This document shows positions 27,888-37,507 of a stretch of 64,000 nt of DNA, in pieces. Below the pieces are notes generated by a model. That model had not been told where the DNA came from and ran no database searches. It saw only the letters and a program-made list of their open reading frames with translations. The position numbers were made by a program, and so were the translations under genes. The stretch's first letter is position 1. Every line of letters starts with the position of its first letter. The stretch is from Shewanella colwelliana ATCC 39565. Its GTDB lineage: Bacteria; Pseudomonadota; Gammaproteobacteria; Enterobacterales; Shewanellaceae. The DNA is taken from the NCBI RefSeq assembly GCF_000518705.1, contig NZ_JAEC01000005.1:62001-126000 (forward strand), given 5' to 3'.

Positions 27888-29186
27888 ATGAGATTTGAAT
27901 CTTTTAGTTTTGCTCCCGAGATTTTGCGCGCCATCTCTGATTGCGGTTATCAAAAAATGACGCCTATTCAGCAGCAGTCGATCCCTGCTATCCGTCGTGG
28001 CCAAGATATCCTTGCTAGCGCGCAAACGGGAACGGGGAAAACCGCCGCATTCGCACTGCCTATTTTACAAAAAATGGTCGACAACCCAGTTGAAACCCAA
28101 CGCTCTAACGCTCGCGCCCTTATCCTGGCCCCTACGCGTGAGTTAGCCGCGCAGGTTGCTGACAATATCCAAGAGTACAGCCGCTATCTGCCTATTTCAG
28201 TGCTAACTATCTATGGGGGTGTCAAGATGGACACTCAAGCACAGAAACTAAAAAAGGGCGCCGACATCATAGTGGCGACACCTGGTCGCCTGTTAGAGCA
28301 TCTAACCGCCTGTAACCTCAACCTGTCTAACGTCGACTTTTTAGTGCTCGATGAAGCAGACCGTATGCTAGACATGGGTTTCATCGCTGATATTCAAAAA
28401 ATTCTGCAAGCCGTTAATAGCAAGCGTCAAAATATGCTGTTTTCTGCGACCTTCTCATCGTCGGTCAAACAGCTTGCCAATGAGATGCTGGTTAAACCTA
28501 AGCTGATCAGCGTTGACGGCCAAAACACCACGGCAGTCACCGTGAGCCAAGTGGTTTATCCGGTTGAGCAACGTCGTAAGCGTGAACTCTTATCTGAGCT
28601 AATCGGTAAGAAAAACTGGAAACAAGTATTGGTGTTTACCGCCACCCGAGAAGCAGCCGATACGCTCGTTAAAGAGCTCAATCTCGACGGTATTCCGTCA
28701 GCCGTAGTGCACAGTGAAAAAGCCCAAGGCAATCGTCGCCGCGCCCTACGTGAGTTTAAAGAGGGTAAGGTACGCGCACTGGTTGCAACCGAAGTCGCTG
28801 CACGTGGTCTTGATATTCCTGAGCTTGAATATGTGGTCAACTATGACCTACCTTTCCTTGCCGAAGATTATGTGCACCGTATTGGCCGTACCGGTCGTGC
28901 TGGGCGTAGCGGTGTCGCCATCTCTTTAGTCAGTCGTGAAGAGGAGCGCACCTTAGCCGATATCGAAAAACTGATCGGCAATAAACTACGTCGCATCACC
29001 ATTGCTGGCTACGAAGTGGGCAGCCGTGAGCTATTGATCAAGCAACTGCAGAAGCGTCGCAGTTTTGCTAAGAAGCAGCAGCGCAGTGATAATGTAGGCG
29101 CTCAAGTGGTCGCAGAGAAGAACATGACGGGTCGCCGGGTTAAAGTGAAAAACTCATCTAACGCGAAAATAAAGAAGCAAAAATAA
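27888..29186 (+). CDS. rhlE: DEAD-box ATP-dependent RNA helicase RhlE
   Basis: A 432-residue DEAD-box helicase. Motifs in order: F..F.FAPEILRAI / Q-motif TPIQQQSIP, I (AQTGTGKT), Ia (PTRELAAQ), Ib (TPGRL), II (VLDEADRMLDMGF), III (SAT), IV (LVFTATREAAD), V (ATEVAARGLDIPEL), VI (YVHRIGRTGRAG). A basic C-terminal tail (KRRSFAKKQQR ... NAKIKKQK) follows. RhlE-type enzymes remodel RNA in ribosome assembly and mRNA turnover, often in the cold. The VLDEADRMLDMGF form and length favour RhlE over SrmB or CsdA. Confidence 0.87.
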   Translation: MRFESFSFAPEILRAISDCGYQKMTPIQQQSIPAIRRGQDILASAQTGTGKTAAFALPILQKMVDNPVETQRSNARALILAPTRELAAQVADNIQEYSRYLPISVLTIYGGVKMDTQAQKLKKGADIIVATPGRLLEHLTACNLNLSNVDFLVLDEADRMLDMGFIADIQKILQAVNSKRQNMLFSATFSSSVKQLANEMLVKPKLISVDGQNTTAVTVSQVVYPVEQRRKRELLSELIGKKNWKQVLVFTATREAADTLVKELNLDGIPSAVVHSEKAQGNRRRALREFKEGKVRALVATEVAARGLDIPELEYVVNYDLPFLAEDYVHRIGRTGRAGRSGVAISLVSREEERTLADIEKLIGNKLRRITIAGYEVGSRELLIKQLQKRRSFAKKQQRSDNVGAQVVAEKNMTGRRVKVKNSSNAKIKKQK

Positions 29187-29222
29187 TCGACGTACGGTCA
29201 TAGAATTATTTAACAATCAAAT

Positions 29223-29246
29223 AAGGCACTTAACTGTGCCTTTTTT
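29223..29246 (+). terminator. Terminator after rhlE
   Basis: A 7-bp stem (AAGGCAC / GTGCCTT) with a 6-base loop and a T run, about 40 bp past the stop. Confidence 0.85.
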
Positions 29247-29346
29247 ATGCATAACGATTATTTATTTGTCGCTGTGAAAGTAACCAAGGCGTCAGCGGGT
29301 CTGTTCTTTTTCAAGAACAATCGATCTCAATAAATAGGAATAATCA

Positions 29347-29976
29347 ATGAAATCCCTTGTCGCTGCCCTCATGCTGCTATTGGCCCTGCCCGCCCTTGCC
29401 AAGCCACTCGCCCTGGATGAACTCTCAGTTGCGCCATTAATGAACGGGCAAACGATCCCCCCGGCATTAGTCAAAACGTTAGCAGGCAAAGTTGTCGAGT
29501 TGAACACCTTTCTCGCCGGCAAACCCAGCGTCATATTCTTTTACCGCGGTGGCTGGTGCCCGTTCTGTAATAGCCAAATGGGGCAGCTCAAAGCGATAGA
29601 ACCTAAGCTGATTGAGATGGGGTTTCAGTTAATTGGTATCTCACCGGATAGCCCTGAAAAACTCAACGCCTCAATGCTCAGTCAATCCTTGCCCTACACC
29701 TTGCTCTCCGACACCGAGCTACAAGCGATGCAAGCGTTTGGTTTAGGTTACTACAGCAGTGCCCGCATCACTGAGCGCTACATGAGTAAAATGAAACTGG
29801 ATAACTTACTGCGTCCCACACCAGATGGCGATATGCGCTTGGTATTACCTGTGCCAGCCATCTATATCACCGATGCCTCAGGGCTGATCCATTTTCAATA
29901 TGTAAACCCTAACTACAAGGTGCGCGCCGCGCCAAAACTTATCTTAACGGCCGCCAGTTTAGTGCCGCAACCCTAG
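29347..29976 (+). CDS. Exported peroxiredoxin-like protein (AhpC/TSA superfamily)
   Basis: A 209-residue thioredoxin-fold protein with a signal peptide (MKSLVAALMLLLALPALA). The active site is GGWCPFCNSQM, with the CPFC pair at about 75-78, typical of the peroxiredoxin-like branch that also resembles redoxins. IGISPDSPEKL and LLSDTELQAMQAFGLGY follow as in peroxiredoxins. It would act in the periplasm as a thiol peroxidase or disulfide reductase; which one cannot be told. Monocistronic by appearance. Confidence 0.83.
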   Translation: MKSLVAALMLLLALPALAKPLALDELSVAPLMNGQTIPPALVKTLAGKVVELNTFLAGKPSVIFFYRGGWCPFCNSQMGQLKAIEPKLIEMGFQLIGISPDSPEKLNASMLSQSLPYTLLSDTELQAMQAFGLGYYSSARITERYMSKMKLDNLLRPTPDGDMRLVLPVPAIYITDASGLIHFQYVNPNYKVRAAPKLILTAASLVPQP

Positions 29977-30041
29977 GGTTTCTTAGCGCATTTAGGATAT
30001 ACTCTCCGGGCAAATCGCCACCTATTCTGCTCGGAGAAACC

Positions 30042-30674
30042 ATGACAGAGCAAACCTATAACCAAGCCATTTTGGCCCTAGCACAGGCTGGACTCGCTGC
30101 CCTTGCGCAAAGAGAAAGCAGCAGTAATGCCATTAATACCCCAGCAGCCGAAAGCCACTTCCTATGCAGCTGGATGGTGCAAGCGCTAAAAGAGCGTCGT
30201 TTCTCTAAGCTCGTCGCCGAGGATCTTAACAACTGGATCCGCGATGGACGCAGCATGGGCGCGGGAGCACAACTGCCTAACTTGCTCTCCCGTATTGAGC
30301 AGCAATATCTAGCCGCTATCGATAATAGTGATATTGGGGCCTCACTGCAGGCCATGCTCAATAGTCTCGATGAGGAGCAGTGGTTAGTGATTGTCGATTG
30401 CGAAGTCACCACTAAGCTGAAACTCGATAGCGATGGCCGCAACAGCTTAATCACCTCTGTTGAACAATATGAGCAGCACATCAGCCAAGGACAACTACTT
30501 AAACCCGTCACCCTCTATGTGCGCGGTGACGAGCAACTGCTGGCACAACTGGCGGCAGAGCATCAGTTGCTACTGAGCCCAGGAAATAAGAAAGCTAGCC
30601 TTATCAAGCATCATAAGGCTTACAAACTCTATCCCAATAATCAACAACCTAGCCTAGCGCTATTGGTTGCCTAA
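30042..30674 (+). CDS. DUF2913-like cytoplasmic protein
   Basis: A 210-residue soluble protein without signal peptide. The stretch SHFLCSWMVQALKERRFSK followed by LNNWIRDGRSMGAGAQLPNLL resembles the conserved core of DUF2913 proteins of enterobacteria and vibrios, as I remember it. Function unknown. AGAAACC precedes the ATG (CTCGGAGAAACC just upstream is a good ribosome binding site). The next gene, an M32 carboxypeptidase, starts 34 bp later, so the two are probably co-transcribed. Confidence 0.65.
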   Translation: MTEQTYNQAILALAQAGLAALAQRESSSNAINTPAAESHFLCSWMVQALKERRFSKLVAEDLNNWIRDGRSMGAGAQLPNLLSRIEQQYLAAIDNSDIGASLQAMLNSLDEEQWLVIVDCEVTTKLKLDSDGRNSLITSVEQYEQHISQGQLLKPVTLYVRGDEQLLAQLAAEHQLLLSPGNKKASLIKHHKAYKLYPNNQQPSLALLVA

Positions 30675-30708
30675 ATCATTTCAACTTAACATAGAGCAGC
30701 GGCCCGCC

Positions 30709-32187
30709 ATGACGACACCCAAGCACTACCAAGCGCTAAGCCAAGAGTTTCAGCGTATTTATCACTTTCAGCACCTGCAAGCGCTGGGAGATTGGGACCA
30801 AGCGACCATGATGCCCATGGGTGGCAGTCATGGACGTGCCGAAGCGATGGCAGAGCTGGCCGTGCATATTCATCAGCTGAAAACCGCGCCACTGCTGCTT
30901 GAGTTGTTAGACTGTGCTGACAGTGAGCCGCTCAGCCCGTCCCAGCGCGCTAACTTGACTGAGATGCGCTATCAAACGTTGCAAGCCAACGCCCTGCCCA
31001 GCGCCTTGGTACAGGCGAAAACTCAACTCACCTACCAGTGCGAACATGCTTGGCGCGACCAACGTAAAAATAATGACTGGCAAGGCTTTGCGCCCAACCT
31101 GACTGCGGTTATCGACTTAGTCAGAGAAGAGGCACAGATTTTAGGCGAGGCGCAAGGGCTGTCCCCTTATGATGCACTGTTAAACAAGTTTGAGCCCGGC
31201 ACCCAAGCTTGCCAAATTGAGCAGGTATTTAATGAGGTCAAAACTTGGCTGCCAGATCTCATCAAGCAGGTGCAGCAACACCAAGCTAGCCGACCTCACC
31301 TTACCATCCCTGCCAGCTCGATTGATAAGCAACAAGCACTGAGTCTAGACGTCATGTCTCTGCTCGGCTTTGACTTTAATCAAGGCAGGCTCGATGTCAG
31401 CAGCCACCCTTTCTCTGGCGGCGTGCCTGGCGATCAGCGCATCACCACCCGCTATGAGGAGCAAGACTTTCTCAGCGCACTCTTTAGCACTATCCACGAA
31501 ACGGGTCATGCCCGTTATGAGCAAGGCTTACCGCTCGAGTGGCGCGGCCAACCAGCAGGTCAAGCGCGTTCAATGGCGATACATGAAAGCCAAAGCCTGT
31601 TCTTTGAAATGCAACTGGCAAGAGGTAAAGGCCTGCTGTCGCCACTCACCGCCAAGGTCAATCAACACCTAGGGACTCAGTTTACTGCAACCCAACTTGA
31701 GCACCTCACCACACAAGTCACGCCCGGTTTAATCCGCGTTGACGCCGATGAGGTCACCTACCCGTGCCATATTATGCTGCGTTTTGATGCTGAAAAAGCC
31801 CTGATCGATGGCAGTTTATCTGTCGCCGACCTGCCAGATTTTTGGGACAACGCCATGCAATCTCTACTGGGATTATCCACTAAAGATAACGACCGCAACG
31901 GCTGTATGCAGGATATTCACTGGCCCGTGGGTGAATTAGGTTATTTCCCCAGCTATACCTTGGGCGCCATGTATGCTGCACAGCTCAGAGGTGCCATTGA
32001 AGCGCAACTAGGCAATATCGACCAACTTGTGAGTGACGGTAAACTTAATCGCGTTTTTGAGTGGTTACAACACAATATCTGGAGCAAAGGCTCACTATTG
32101 ACCACCAATGAACTCATTACTGCCGCAACGGGCGAATCTCTCAATCCGCAGCACTTTAAGCGTCACCTCTTCAATCGTTATTTATAG
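30709..32187 (+). CDS. M32 metallocarboxypeptidase (carboxypeptidase Taq type)
   Basis: A 492-residue largely helical carboxypeptidase. The zinc motif HETGH starts at His263 (TIHETGHARYEQGLP), with the distal Glu in AIHESQSLFFEMQLA and the family motif GVPGDQRITTRY just before. It removes C-terminal residues from peptides in the cytoplasm and needs Zn or Co. The start ATG at 30709 follows the upstream gene by 34 bp with only a weak ribosome binding site, so coupling to the upstream gene is possible. Confidence 0.9.
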   Translation: MTTPKHYQALSQEFQRIYHFQHLQALGDWDQATMMPMGGSHGRAEAMAELAVHIHQLKTAPLLLELLDCADSEPLSPSQRANLTEMRYQTLQANALPSALVQAKTQLTYQCEHAWRDQRKNNDWQGFAPNLTAVIDLVREEAQILGEAQGLSPYDALLNKFEPGTQACQIEQVFNEVKTWLPDLIKQVQQHQASRPHLTIPASSIDKQQALSLDVMSLLGFDFNQGRLDVSSHPFSGGVPGDQRITTRYEEQDFLSALFSTIHETGHARYEQGLPLEWRGQPAGQARSMAIHESQSLFFEMQLARGKGLLSPLTAKVNQHLGTQFTATQLEHLTTQVTPGLIRVDADEVTYPCHIMLRFDAEKALIDGSLSVADLPDFWDNAMQSLLGLSTKDNDRNGCMQDIHWPVGELGYFPSYTLGAMYAAQLRGAIEAQLGNIDQLVSDGKLNRVFEWLQHNIWSKGSLLTTNELITAATGESLNPQHFKRHLFNRYL

Positions 32188-32202
32188 CCCTAAACCACAA
32201 AC

Positions 32203-32230
32203 AAAAAAGCACCCGAATGGGTGCTTTTTT
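32203..32230. terminator. Bidirectional terminator
   Basis: A stem of AAAAAAGCACCC / GGGTGCTTTTTT with a GAAT loop between the convergent carboxypeptidase and flotillin genes. Confidence 0.92.
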
Positions 32231-32257
32231 CAATGATTGACGCGAAGTAGCTTGACC

Positions 32258-34030
32258 TTAGGCGTCAGCCTCACTGGTGCCCTGACCATTGAGCCCTTTG
32301 GTCGCCGCCTTAGCAACATCACTCACAGCAAAGTTACCGTCAGCCAACAGATGATTACCGCTTAACAGATCGTTTAAACCGCCTTTTTCTGCATCCACTA
32401 AGCCAAGCTCTTTAAGCATGGCATCCACCAATGGTGCGTTGGCTCGATAGTTAAGCGCGGCGCTCGTTACCTGCTCGGCCATGCCACCTTGGGCAGTCGT
32501 TCCTTCACCTGTCGCTAAGGTGTTACCGCCAGTGCCATATCCTTGAAGAATCTTAATGCCTTCGATATTTTCAAGCGGCTTAACCAATTGCTCAATAATC
32601 TGCGGCAGTGCTTTAAGCATGGCTAAGGCTTTTTGTAGCTCTATCTGCTCTATGCTCAATACGTTTTCCGCCTCATGTAAGGCTTGCTTACCTTTAGCAT
32701 CTACTTCATAGACTTTCTCATTAGCCTGCGCCTGCAATATTTTGGCATCGGCACTGGCTTTGGCTTCGGTTAAAATGGCGCTGGCTCTATCTTCAGCCGC
32801 ACGCTTCTCCGCTTCCGCTTCAACTGTCACGCCCACAGCATCACGTTCTGCCTCTTTACGCGCATCGATCACTTCAATCTCTTTACGACGATTCGCTTCG
32901 GCCACTTGACGAGCCGTGATAACCGCTTCTTCTTTTTCAACTTTAAGCTTTTCGGCTCCGGCAGCTTTAGCGCGCGCGGCCGACTCCTCTTCTGACTTCT
33001 CGGCGACCGCAATTTGCTTCTCTTGCTCGGCAACTTCAATATCTCGCTGCTGCTGAATACGTGATTGCTCAATGGCTTTACGCTTCTCAATTTCGCGGGT
33101 TTCGATATCTTTGGTTTTTTCAATTTCGGCGGTTTCAACCGCACGTTCCCGCGCAATTTCAGCTTCGCGTTCTTCGCGTGTCTTCTGTTCTTGCTGTTTG
33201 AGGATCTCGGCTTTTTGCTCGGCACGTTTGAAATCAAGCACCTGTTGCTGAGCCAAGCGAGCTTCTTGTTCTGCTTTCTCGATCTCTAGCGACTCTTTTT
33301 CCGCCTCAAGATTACGTTGCTCAATCTTAATCCGGTTGTCTTGTTCTATGTCGTTAGTTTCTTTACGTTTCTCTTCGATGATTTTAGCTAGGCGGGCGCG
33401 ACCCTCAGCATCAAAAGCGTTATTTTCATTGAAAAACTGCAGGTCTGTTTGGTCAAAACCGGTCAAGGAGACAGACTCGAGTTCTAAACCATTCTTTTCT
33501 AAATCATTGGCGACGTTATTTTGCACTCGCTGCACAAAGTCAGAGCGCTGTTCATGCATCTCTGTCATGGTCATCTCAGCAGCAACGGCACGTAACACGT
33601 CGACAAACTTAGATTCCATCAGCTTTTTCACCTCTTCGACGCGCGTGGTTCGCGTACCTAAGGTTTGCGCTGCCATCGAGATCCCTTCGATACTCGGTGC
33701 CACACGCAAATAGAAATCGGCACGCACATCGACACGCATACGATCTTTGGTGATCAAAGCATCCTTTTGCATCTTCTCAACTTCAATACGCAAAGTATTC
33801 ATGTTGACGGCAATCGTTTCATGCAACACAGGCAAGACGATTGCGCCACCATCTTTGATGATCTTCTCGCCACCAAAGCCGGTTCTAACAAAGGCAGTTT
33901 CTTTCGAGGCTCGGCGATAGAGTTTGGCAAAAATCAAACCGATCACCAGCAAACCAAGCAGCACGGCCCCTGCAATAATGAAGACAAAACCGCCACTTAG
34001 CGATGAACCTATTCCTTGAATTTCATCCAT
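32258..34030 (-). CDS. yqiK: Flotillin-like membrane protein YqiK
   Basis: A 590-residue protein with an N-terminal membrane span (about 14-36). It continues with a PHB/SPFH domain (GGEKIIKDGGAIVLPVLHE to about 200, LELESVSLTGFDQTDLQFFNENNAFDAEGRARL). A very long charged coiled coil follows (about 215-470, Glu/Lys/Arg/Ala-rich) and ends in the flotillin C-terminus (MLKALPQIIEQLVKPLENI). It is expected to form oligomeric scaffolds in membrane microdomains. It lies downstream of yqiJ on the same strand (98 bp), the usual YqiJ-YqiK pair. Confidence 0.9.
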   Translation of the reverse strand: MDEIQGIGSSLSGGFVFIIAGAVLLGLLVIGLIFAKLYRRASKETAFVRTGFGGEKIIKDGGAIVLPVLHETIAVNMNTLRIEVEKMQKDALITKDRMRVDVRADFYLRVAPSIEGISMAAQTLGTRTTRVEEVKKLMESKFVDVLRAVAAEMTMTEMHEQRSDFVQRVQNNVANDLEKNGLELESVSLTGFDQTDLQFFNENNAFDAEGRARLAKIIEEKRKETNDIEQDNRIKIEQRNLEAEKESLEIEKAEQEARLAQQQVLDFKRAEQKAEILKQQEQKTREEREAEIARERAVETAEIEKTKDIETREIEKRKAIEQSRIQQQRDIEVAEQEKQIAVAEKSEEESAARAKAAGAEKLKVEKEEAVITARQVAEANRRKEIEVIDARKEAERDAVGVTVEAEAEKRAAEDRASAILTEAKASADAKILQAQANEKVYEVDAKGKQALHEAENVLSIEQIELQKALAMLKALPQIIEQLVKPLENIEGIKILQGYGTGGNTLATGEGTTAQGGMAEQVTSAALNYRANAPLVDAMLKELGLVDAEKGGLNDLLSGNHLLADGNFAVSDVAKAATKGLNGQGTSEADA

Positions 34031-34128
34031 AATTGTTCCTTAAAAAAGCTATTATTGTTAAATCAAAAATGACGCTACTCACCACTGAGATAGCGTCTAC
34101 TGCATCTATTGGTTATTGAGTCAGTTGG

Positions 34129-34755
34129 TTACTGAGTCAGTTGTGCTGCGGACCAGACTTTGCCGATACGATTAAGCAGCACCACTTGCGTCCCTTTAGG
34201 GAATGTCTCGTTGGCCCCTTCTGGTTCCACAAGTACATAGTGTTTTTGCTGATAGTTATCGATAATCACCGCCTCGCTAGGGAGTCCTTGGCGCGCACAA
34301 CCTAAGGTGATCACGCCAACTGAGCCAATGAGCGCATCCACTGACACTGCTGACGATTCATTTTTGGGAAGTAATTTGGCAAGACCGTGGCCCAGAGTAC
34401 GGCAAGAGACAGCCGATAATAGTAGTGCTAACGTCACGCTTATTAACATAGGCACAGTCATGCCTAACATTAAGCCGATATAATTGACGCTTAAGCCCGC
34501 CACAGCGAAGCTGGTTAAGAGTAATACTAGCCAGATGAGTAAGGGCAAACGATCTAAACATAGCCAGCCCACCACGCCTGTAACCCCGGAGGCGGAATCT
34601 AAGTCTGCGTCATAATCTATCGGGGATAAGTCATCGAGTAAGCCTAATAAACTCAGGCCAATCAGCATCGATAGTGCCTCTACCGCGCCCAATAACGCCA
34701 CAAAGGCGATGGCAACTGTAAAAGGCACATTAGTAGAAAGGAGTAAAAAATCCAT
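34129..34755 (-). CDS. yqiJ: YqiJ-family membrane protein with OB-fold domain
   Basis: A 208-residue protein with about three hydrophobic spans in the first 130 residues and a C-terminal OB-like domain (GSVGVITLGCARQGLPSEA, GTQVVLLNRIGKVW). This is the NfeD-like architecture of YqiJ partners of flotillins. The start at 34755 (MDFLLLS) has GGAGAGAGA upstream; the earlier ATG overlaps that signal. It is the first gene of the yqiJ-yqiK unit, and the upstream gap to the divergent GNAT gene holds its promoter. Confidence 0.83.
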   Translation of the reverse strand: MDFLLLSTNVPFTVAIAFVALLGAVEALSMLIGLSLLGLLDDLSPIDYDADLDSASGVTGVVGWLCLDRLPLLIWLVLLLTSFAVAGLSVNYIGLMLGMTVPMLISVTLALLLSAVSCRTLGHGLAKLLPKNESSAVSVDALIGSVGVITLGCARQGLPSEAVIIDNYQQKHYVLVEPEGANETFPKGTQVVLLNRIGKVWSAAQLTQ

Positions 34756-34967
34756 CGTATCTCTCTCCATGAGAAGTCGATATAGCCAAAAAATTCACCG
34801 TTCGGTGGCAGGATTTGGCCCAATAGGCTGCAGAATAACAGACTGAATATCATAGTTAAACTATATTAGTTCACAATCAAAGTTGGCCGCATATTTGATT
34901 CGCCCAAGCCGCTATGAGAGTATCCCTCACAGCGCTCACCTCACTAACCACAGCGAAACCCAAGAAG

Positions 34968-35453
34968 ATGATAATTCGTTCGATACAAGACAATGATTGG
35001 CGGGCAATATTGGCCATTCAAGATGAATGCTATCCCACTATTGAACCAGAATCTCTTGCGGTACTGAAAAGTAAAGCTGAGCTGTCGCCGCAATCATGCT
35101 TTGTCGTCGTCGACGATAATACTGTCCTTGGTTATTGTTTGGCACACCCTTGGCTATTGGGCCGCCCACCCGCGTTAGCACAACAGCTGACACCGCCCAC
35201 CAATGCCGATACCCTCTATCTGCACGATATTGCACTGTCGTCGGCATCGCGGGGAAAAGGCGCTGGCGAGCAAGTCTTTAGCCAACTGCTTATCCAAGCC
35301 AAACTGATGCAGTTTACCAGCCTCTCTTTGGTCGCCGTGCAAGGCGCAAGCAGTTATTGGCAACGTCTTGGGTTTAAATCGCGTATAATCGACAAATCCC
35401 TCGATAGTTATACTCATGATGCCTGTTACATGGTGTACCAGATTACCGAGTAA
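34968..35453 (+). CDS. GNAT-family N-acetyltransferase
   Basis: A 161-residue GNAT protein: LRSI-type first strand (MIIRSIQDNDWRAILAIQ), central strands LGYCLAHPW and YLHDIALSS, and acetyl-CoA loop SRGKGAGEQVFSQLL. It ends in the strand-helix SYWQRLGFKS. It would transfer an acetyl group to an unknown amine. The start is uncertain: ATG at 34968 is best placed relative to the fold, but a longer frame opens at 34914. It is 43 bp upstream of the DUF2960-like gene. Confidence 0.8.
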   Translation: MIIRSIQDNDWRAILAIQDECYPTIEPESLAVLKSKAELSPQSCFVVVDDNTVLGYCLAHPWLLGRPPALAQQLTPPTNADTLYLHDIALSSASRGKGAGEQVFSQLLIQAKLMQFTSLSLVAVQGASSYWQRLGFKSRIIDKSLDSYTHDACYMVYQITE

Positions 35454-35496
35454 ACTAGAATTTAGTCATTCATTATTAAACAGTTAAGAGATAAAT

Positions 35497-35748
35497 ATGG
35501 CCCGTAGAGTCGGTTATACCTTTAAAAAGCAGTACAAAGAGATCAACTTTGTCTATGACAAATACAACGATATGTATGAAGCCGTAGCGGCCGCAGAGGG
35601 GGTAGACTTAACCCGCTATCATGCAATGGAAGCACAGGTTGCCATGACCTCAAAAGGCTCTCAAGCCGTTAAAGATTATCGCCTCAAAGAGTTTGAGCGT
35701 TTCGGTTTTACCAAGATTCATTTTATTAGAGATGAAACCCCAGAGTAA
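35497..35748 (+). CDS. DUF2960-like small protein
   Basis: An 83-residue soluble basic/acidic protein: MARRVGYTFKKQYKEINFVY, YDKYNDMYEAVAAAEGVDLT, then AMTSKGSQAVKDYRLKEFERFGF. The order and phrases match what I remember of DUF2960 proteins from vibrios and shewanellas; function unknown. AAGAGA precedes the ATG. It is probably co-transcribed with the flanking GNAT and RDD genes. Confidence 0.68.
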   Translation: MARRVGYTFKKQYKEINFVYDKYNDMYEAVAAAEGVDLTRYHAMEAQVAMTSKGSQAVKDYRLKEFERFGFTKIHFIRDETPE

Positions 35749-35805
35749 CTTGGCTAAAATAGCGCGTTAATCGCCCTCCCTTAACCACATGATTTAGGAA
35801 CCTCC

Positions 35806-36315
35806 ATGTCCAACTTTGAACATGCTAACTTCCCTAGAGCAGGCTTTTTTCGCCGTTTTGGCGCCATCGTCTACGACCTACTGTTAGCGGTAGCCGTTTA
35901 CATGATAGCGGGTGCCATCGGCTTTGGTATTTTCACTGCACTCACCTCAACAGGCATGATTGCGATGCACGGACATGAACACGTCTCCGATCTGCTTAAC
36001 GACGTTGCCCTATATAAAGGGATCTACCAGTTTTGGATTGCGGCCTGTGTTGGACTCTTCTACGTGATGTTTTGGAGTTATGGTGGACAGACCCTTGGTA
36101 TGCGCGCATGGCGTTTGAAAATTCAACACCCTAATGGCCAAAGCTTAAGCATCATTACCGCAGCCGCGCGCCTTGTTTGGTCATTGCTAGGTATCGGTAA
36201 TCTGTGGATATTAATCAATGGCGATAAACTGGCACTGCAAGATATGATGACCCGCTCAGAAGTGGTGGTGTTGTCTAAAGAAGCCAACCAGATGCGTAAT
36301 TGGCGCGGCGTATAA
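35806..36315 (+). CDS. RDD-family membrane protein
   Basis: A 169-residue membrane protein with an RDD domain: the Arg and Asp positions are in AGFFRRFGAIVYDLLLAVAV, and the conserved second half is GQTLGMRAWRLKIQ. About three membrane spans (23-45, 70-92, 125-145). RDD proteins include ion antiporters, but most are uncharacterised. A GGAACCTCC-type signal is upstream. Ends at a bidirectional terminator. Confidence 0.85.
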   Translation: MSNFEHANFPRAGFFRRFGAIVYDLLLAVAVYMIAGAIGFGIFTALTSTGMIAMHGHEHVSDLLNDVALYKGIYQFWIAACVGLFYVMFWSYGGQTLGMRAWRLKIQHPNGQSLSIITAAARLVWSLLGIGNLWILINGDKLALQDMMTRSEVVVLSKEANQMRNWRGV

Positions 36316-36343
36316 TTCGCCTCCAATACTGGCAAACACCAAC

Positions 36344-36372
36344 AAAAAAGGACCATTGAATGGTCCTTTTTT
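36344..36372. terminator. Bidirectional terminator between RDD gene and lptG
   Basis: A stem AAAAAAGGACCA / TGGTCCTTTTTT with a 5-base loop. Shortly after it are short direct repeats of CTAGGTG (36385-36402). Confidence 0.9.
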
Positions 36373-36448
36373 TAATTCTAGATTCTAGGTGCTAGGTGCT
36401 AGCAACCTGTTTAGATGCCCTAAAGCCTCACACCTATCAGCTCACCCT

Positions 36449-37507
36449 CTACTTGCGTATGTAGTATATCGCCGCACCGCTGAAGATAATGGGGGGCATG
36501 ATGGCTCCAAACACGGCCGGTAGCCCATACACCAAGGTCATAGGACCGAAGATCTCGTTGCAGATATAGAAGCTGAAGCCCGCAACAACGCCCAGTAATA
36601 CCCGAGCGCCCATGGTGACAGTTCGCAGCGGGCCAAACACAAATGACAAGGCCACTAACATCATAACTGCCACTGTCACGGGCTGCATAATCTTACGCCA
36701 CAGCGCAAGCTCGTAACGACCAGAATCTTGATTGTTCACCTTAAGGTACTCTAAGTAGTCAACCAAGCCCTCAATCGACAAGGCTTCGGGCTTAACCGAC
36801 ACCACACTGAGCTTATCTGGCGTTAACGTTGACTCCCAGCGGAACAGGGTTAAATCCGTCAATGTCACCCGCTGCGCTTCAATCTTGGTCTGTCTAACAT
36901 CGAGTAAGCGCCAATGATCTTTGGCATAGACACCACGTTTTGCTTCAACAGTCCCGATTAACTTTAAATCAGCGTCAAACTCATACAGGGTGACATTATT
37001 GAGGCTATTGATATCCACCACTTCGCCAATATTGACAAACAGATCGCCATCTTTAGCCCAAATACCACGGCTTGACTTAAACAGACTACCACCAGACAGT
37101 TTCACCGCTTGTAACTCTTTGGCATGACGTTCGGCAACTGGGGCGCCCCACTCGCCTAACGCCATGACGATTAACATCAAGGGCACAGCGGTTTTCATGG
37201 CAGACAGAGTAATTTGCAAGCGAGATAAACCGGAGGACTGCATCACCACCAGTTCAGAATTAGAGGCCAACATGCCCATACCAATCAAGGCACCTAGCAG
37301 CACAGCCATGGGGAAAAACATCTCAATATCACGCGGAATAAGAAACAGCACATAGATCCCCGCATCCACCATACTATAGGTGCCGCGGCCAACTAAGCGT
37401 AGTTGATCCACCCATTTGATGATGCCCGACAATCCGGTCAGCACCAGTAAGCAAAGCGCTGAGGTGCTAACCAAAACTCTAGCAATATAGAAATCTAAAA
37501 TTCTCAT
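36449..37507 (-). CDS. lptG: LPS export permease LptG
   Basis: A 352-residue inner-membrane protein of the LptB2FG ABC transporter that extracts LPS from the inner membrane. Membrane spans are near 14-35, 60-82, 100-120 and then, after a periplasmic beta-jellyroll (about 135-265), three more (275-350). LGALIGMGMLASNSELVVMQSSGLS is the coupling-helix region that contacts LptB. It overlaps lptF by 4 bp (ATGA) and is the second gene of the pair. Confidence 0.93.
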   Translation of the reverse strand: MRILDFYIARVLVSTSALCLLVLTGLSGIIKWVDQLRLVGRGTYSMVDAGIYVLFLIPRDIEMFFPMAVLLGALIGMGMLASNSELVVMQSSGLSRLQITLSAMKTAVPLMLIVMALGEWGAPVAERHAKELQAVKLSGGSLFKSSRGIWAKDGDLFVNIGEVVDINSLNNVTLYEFDADLKLIGTVEAKRGVYAKDHWRLLDVRQTKIEAQRVTLTDLTLFRWESTLTPDKLSVVSVKPEALSIEGLVDYLEYLKVNNQDSGRYELALWRKIMQPVTVAVMMLVALSFVFGPLRTVTMGARVLLGVVAGFSFYICNEIFGPMTLVYGLPAVFGAIMPPIIFSGAAIYYIRK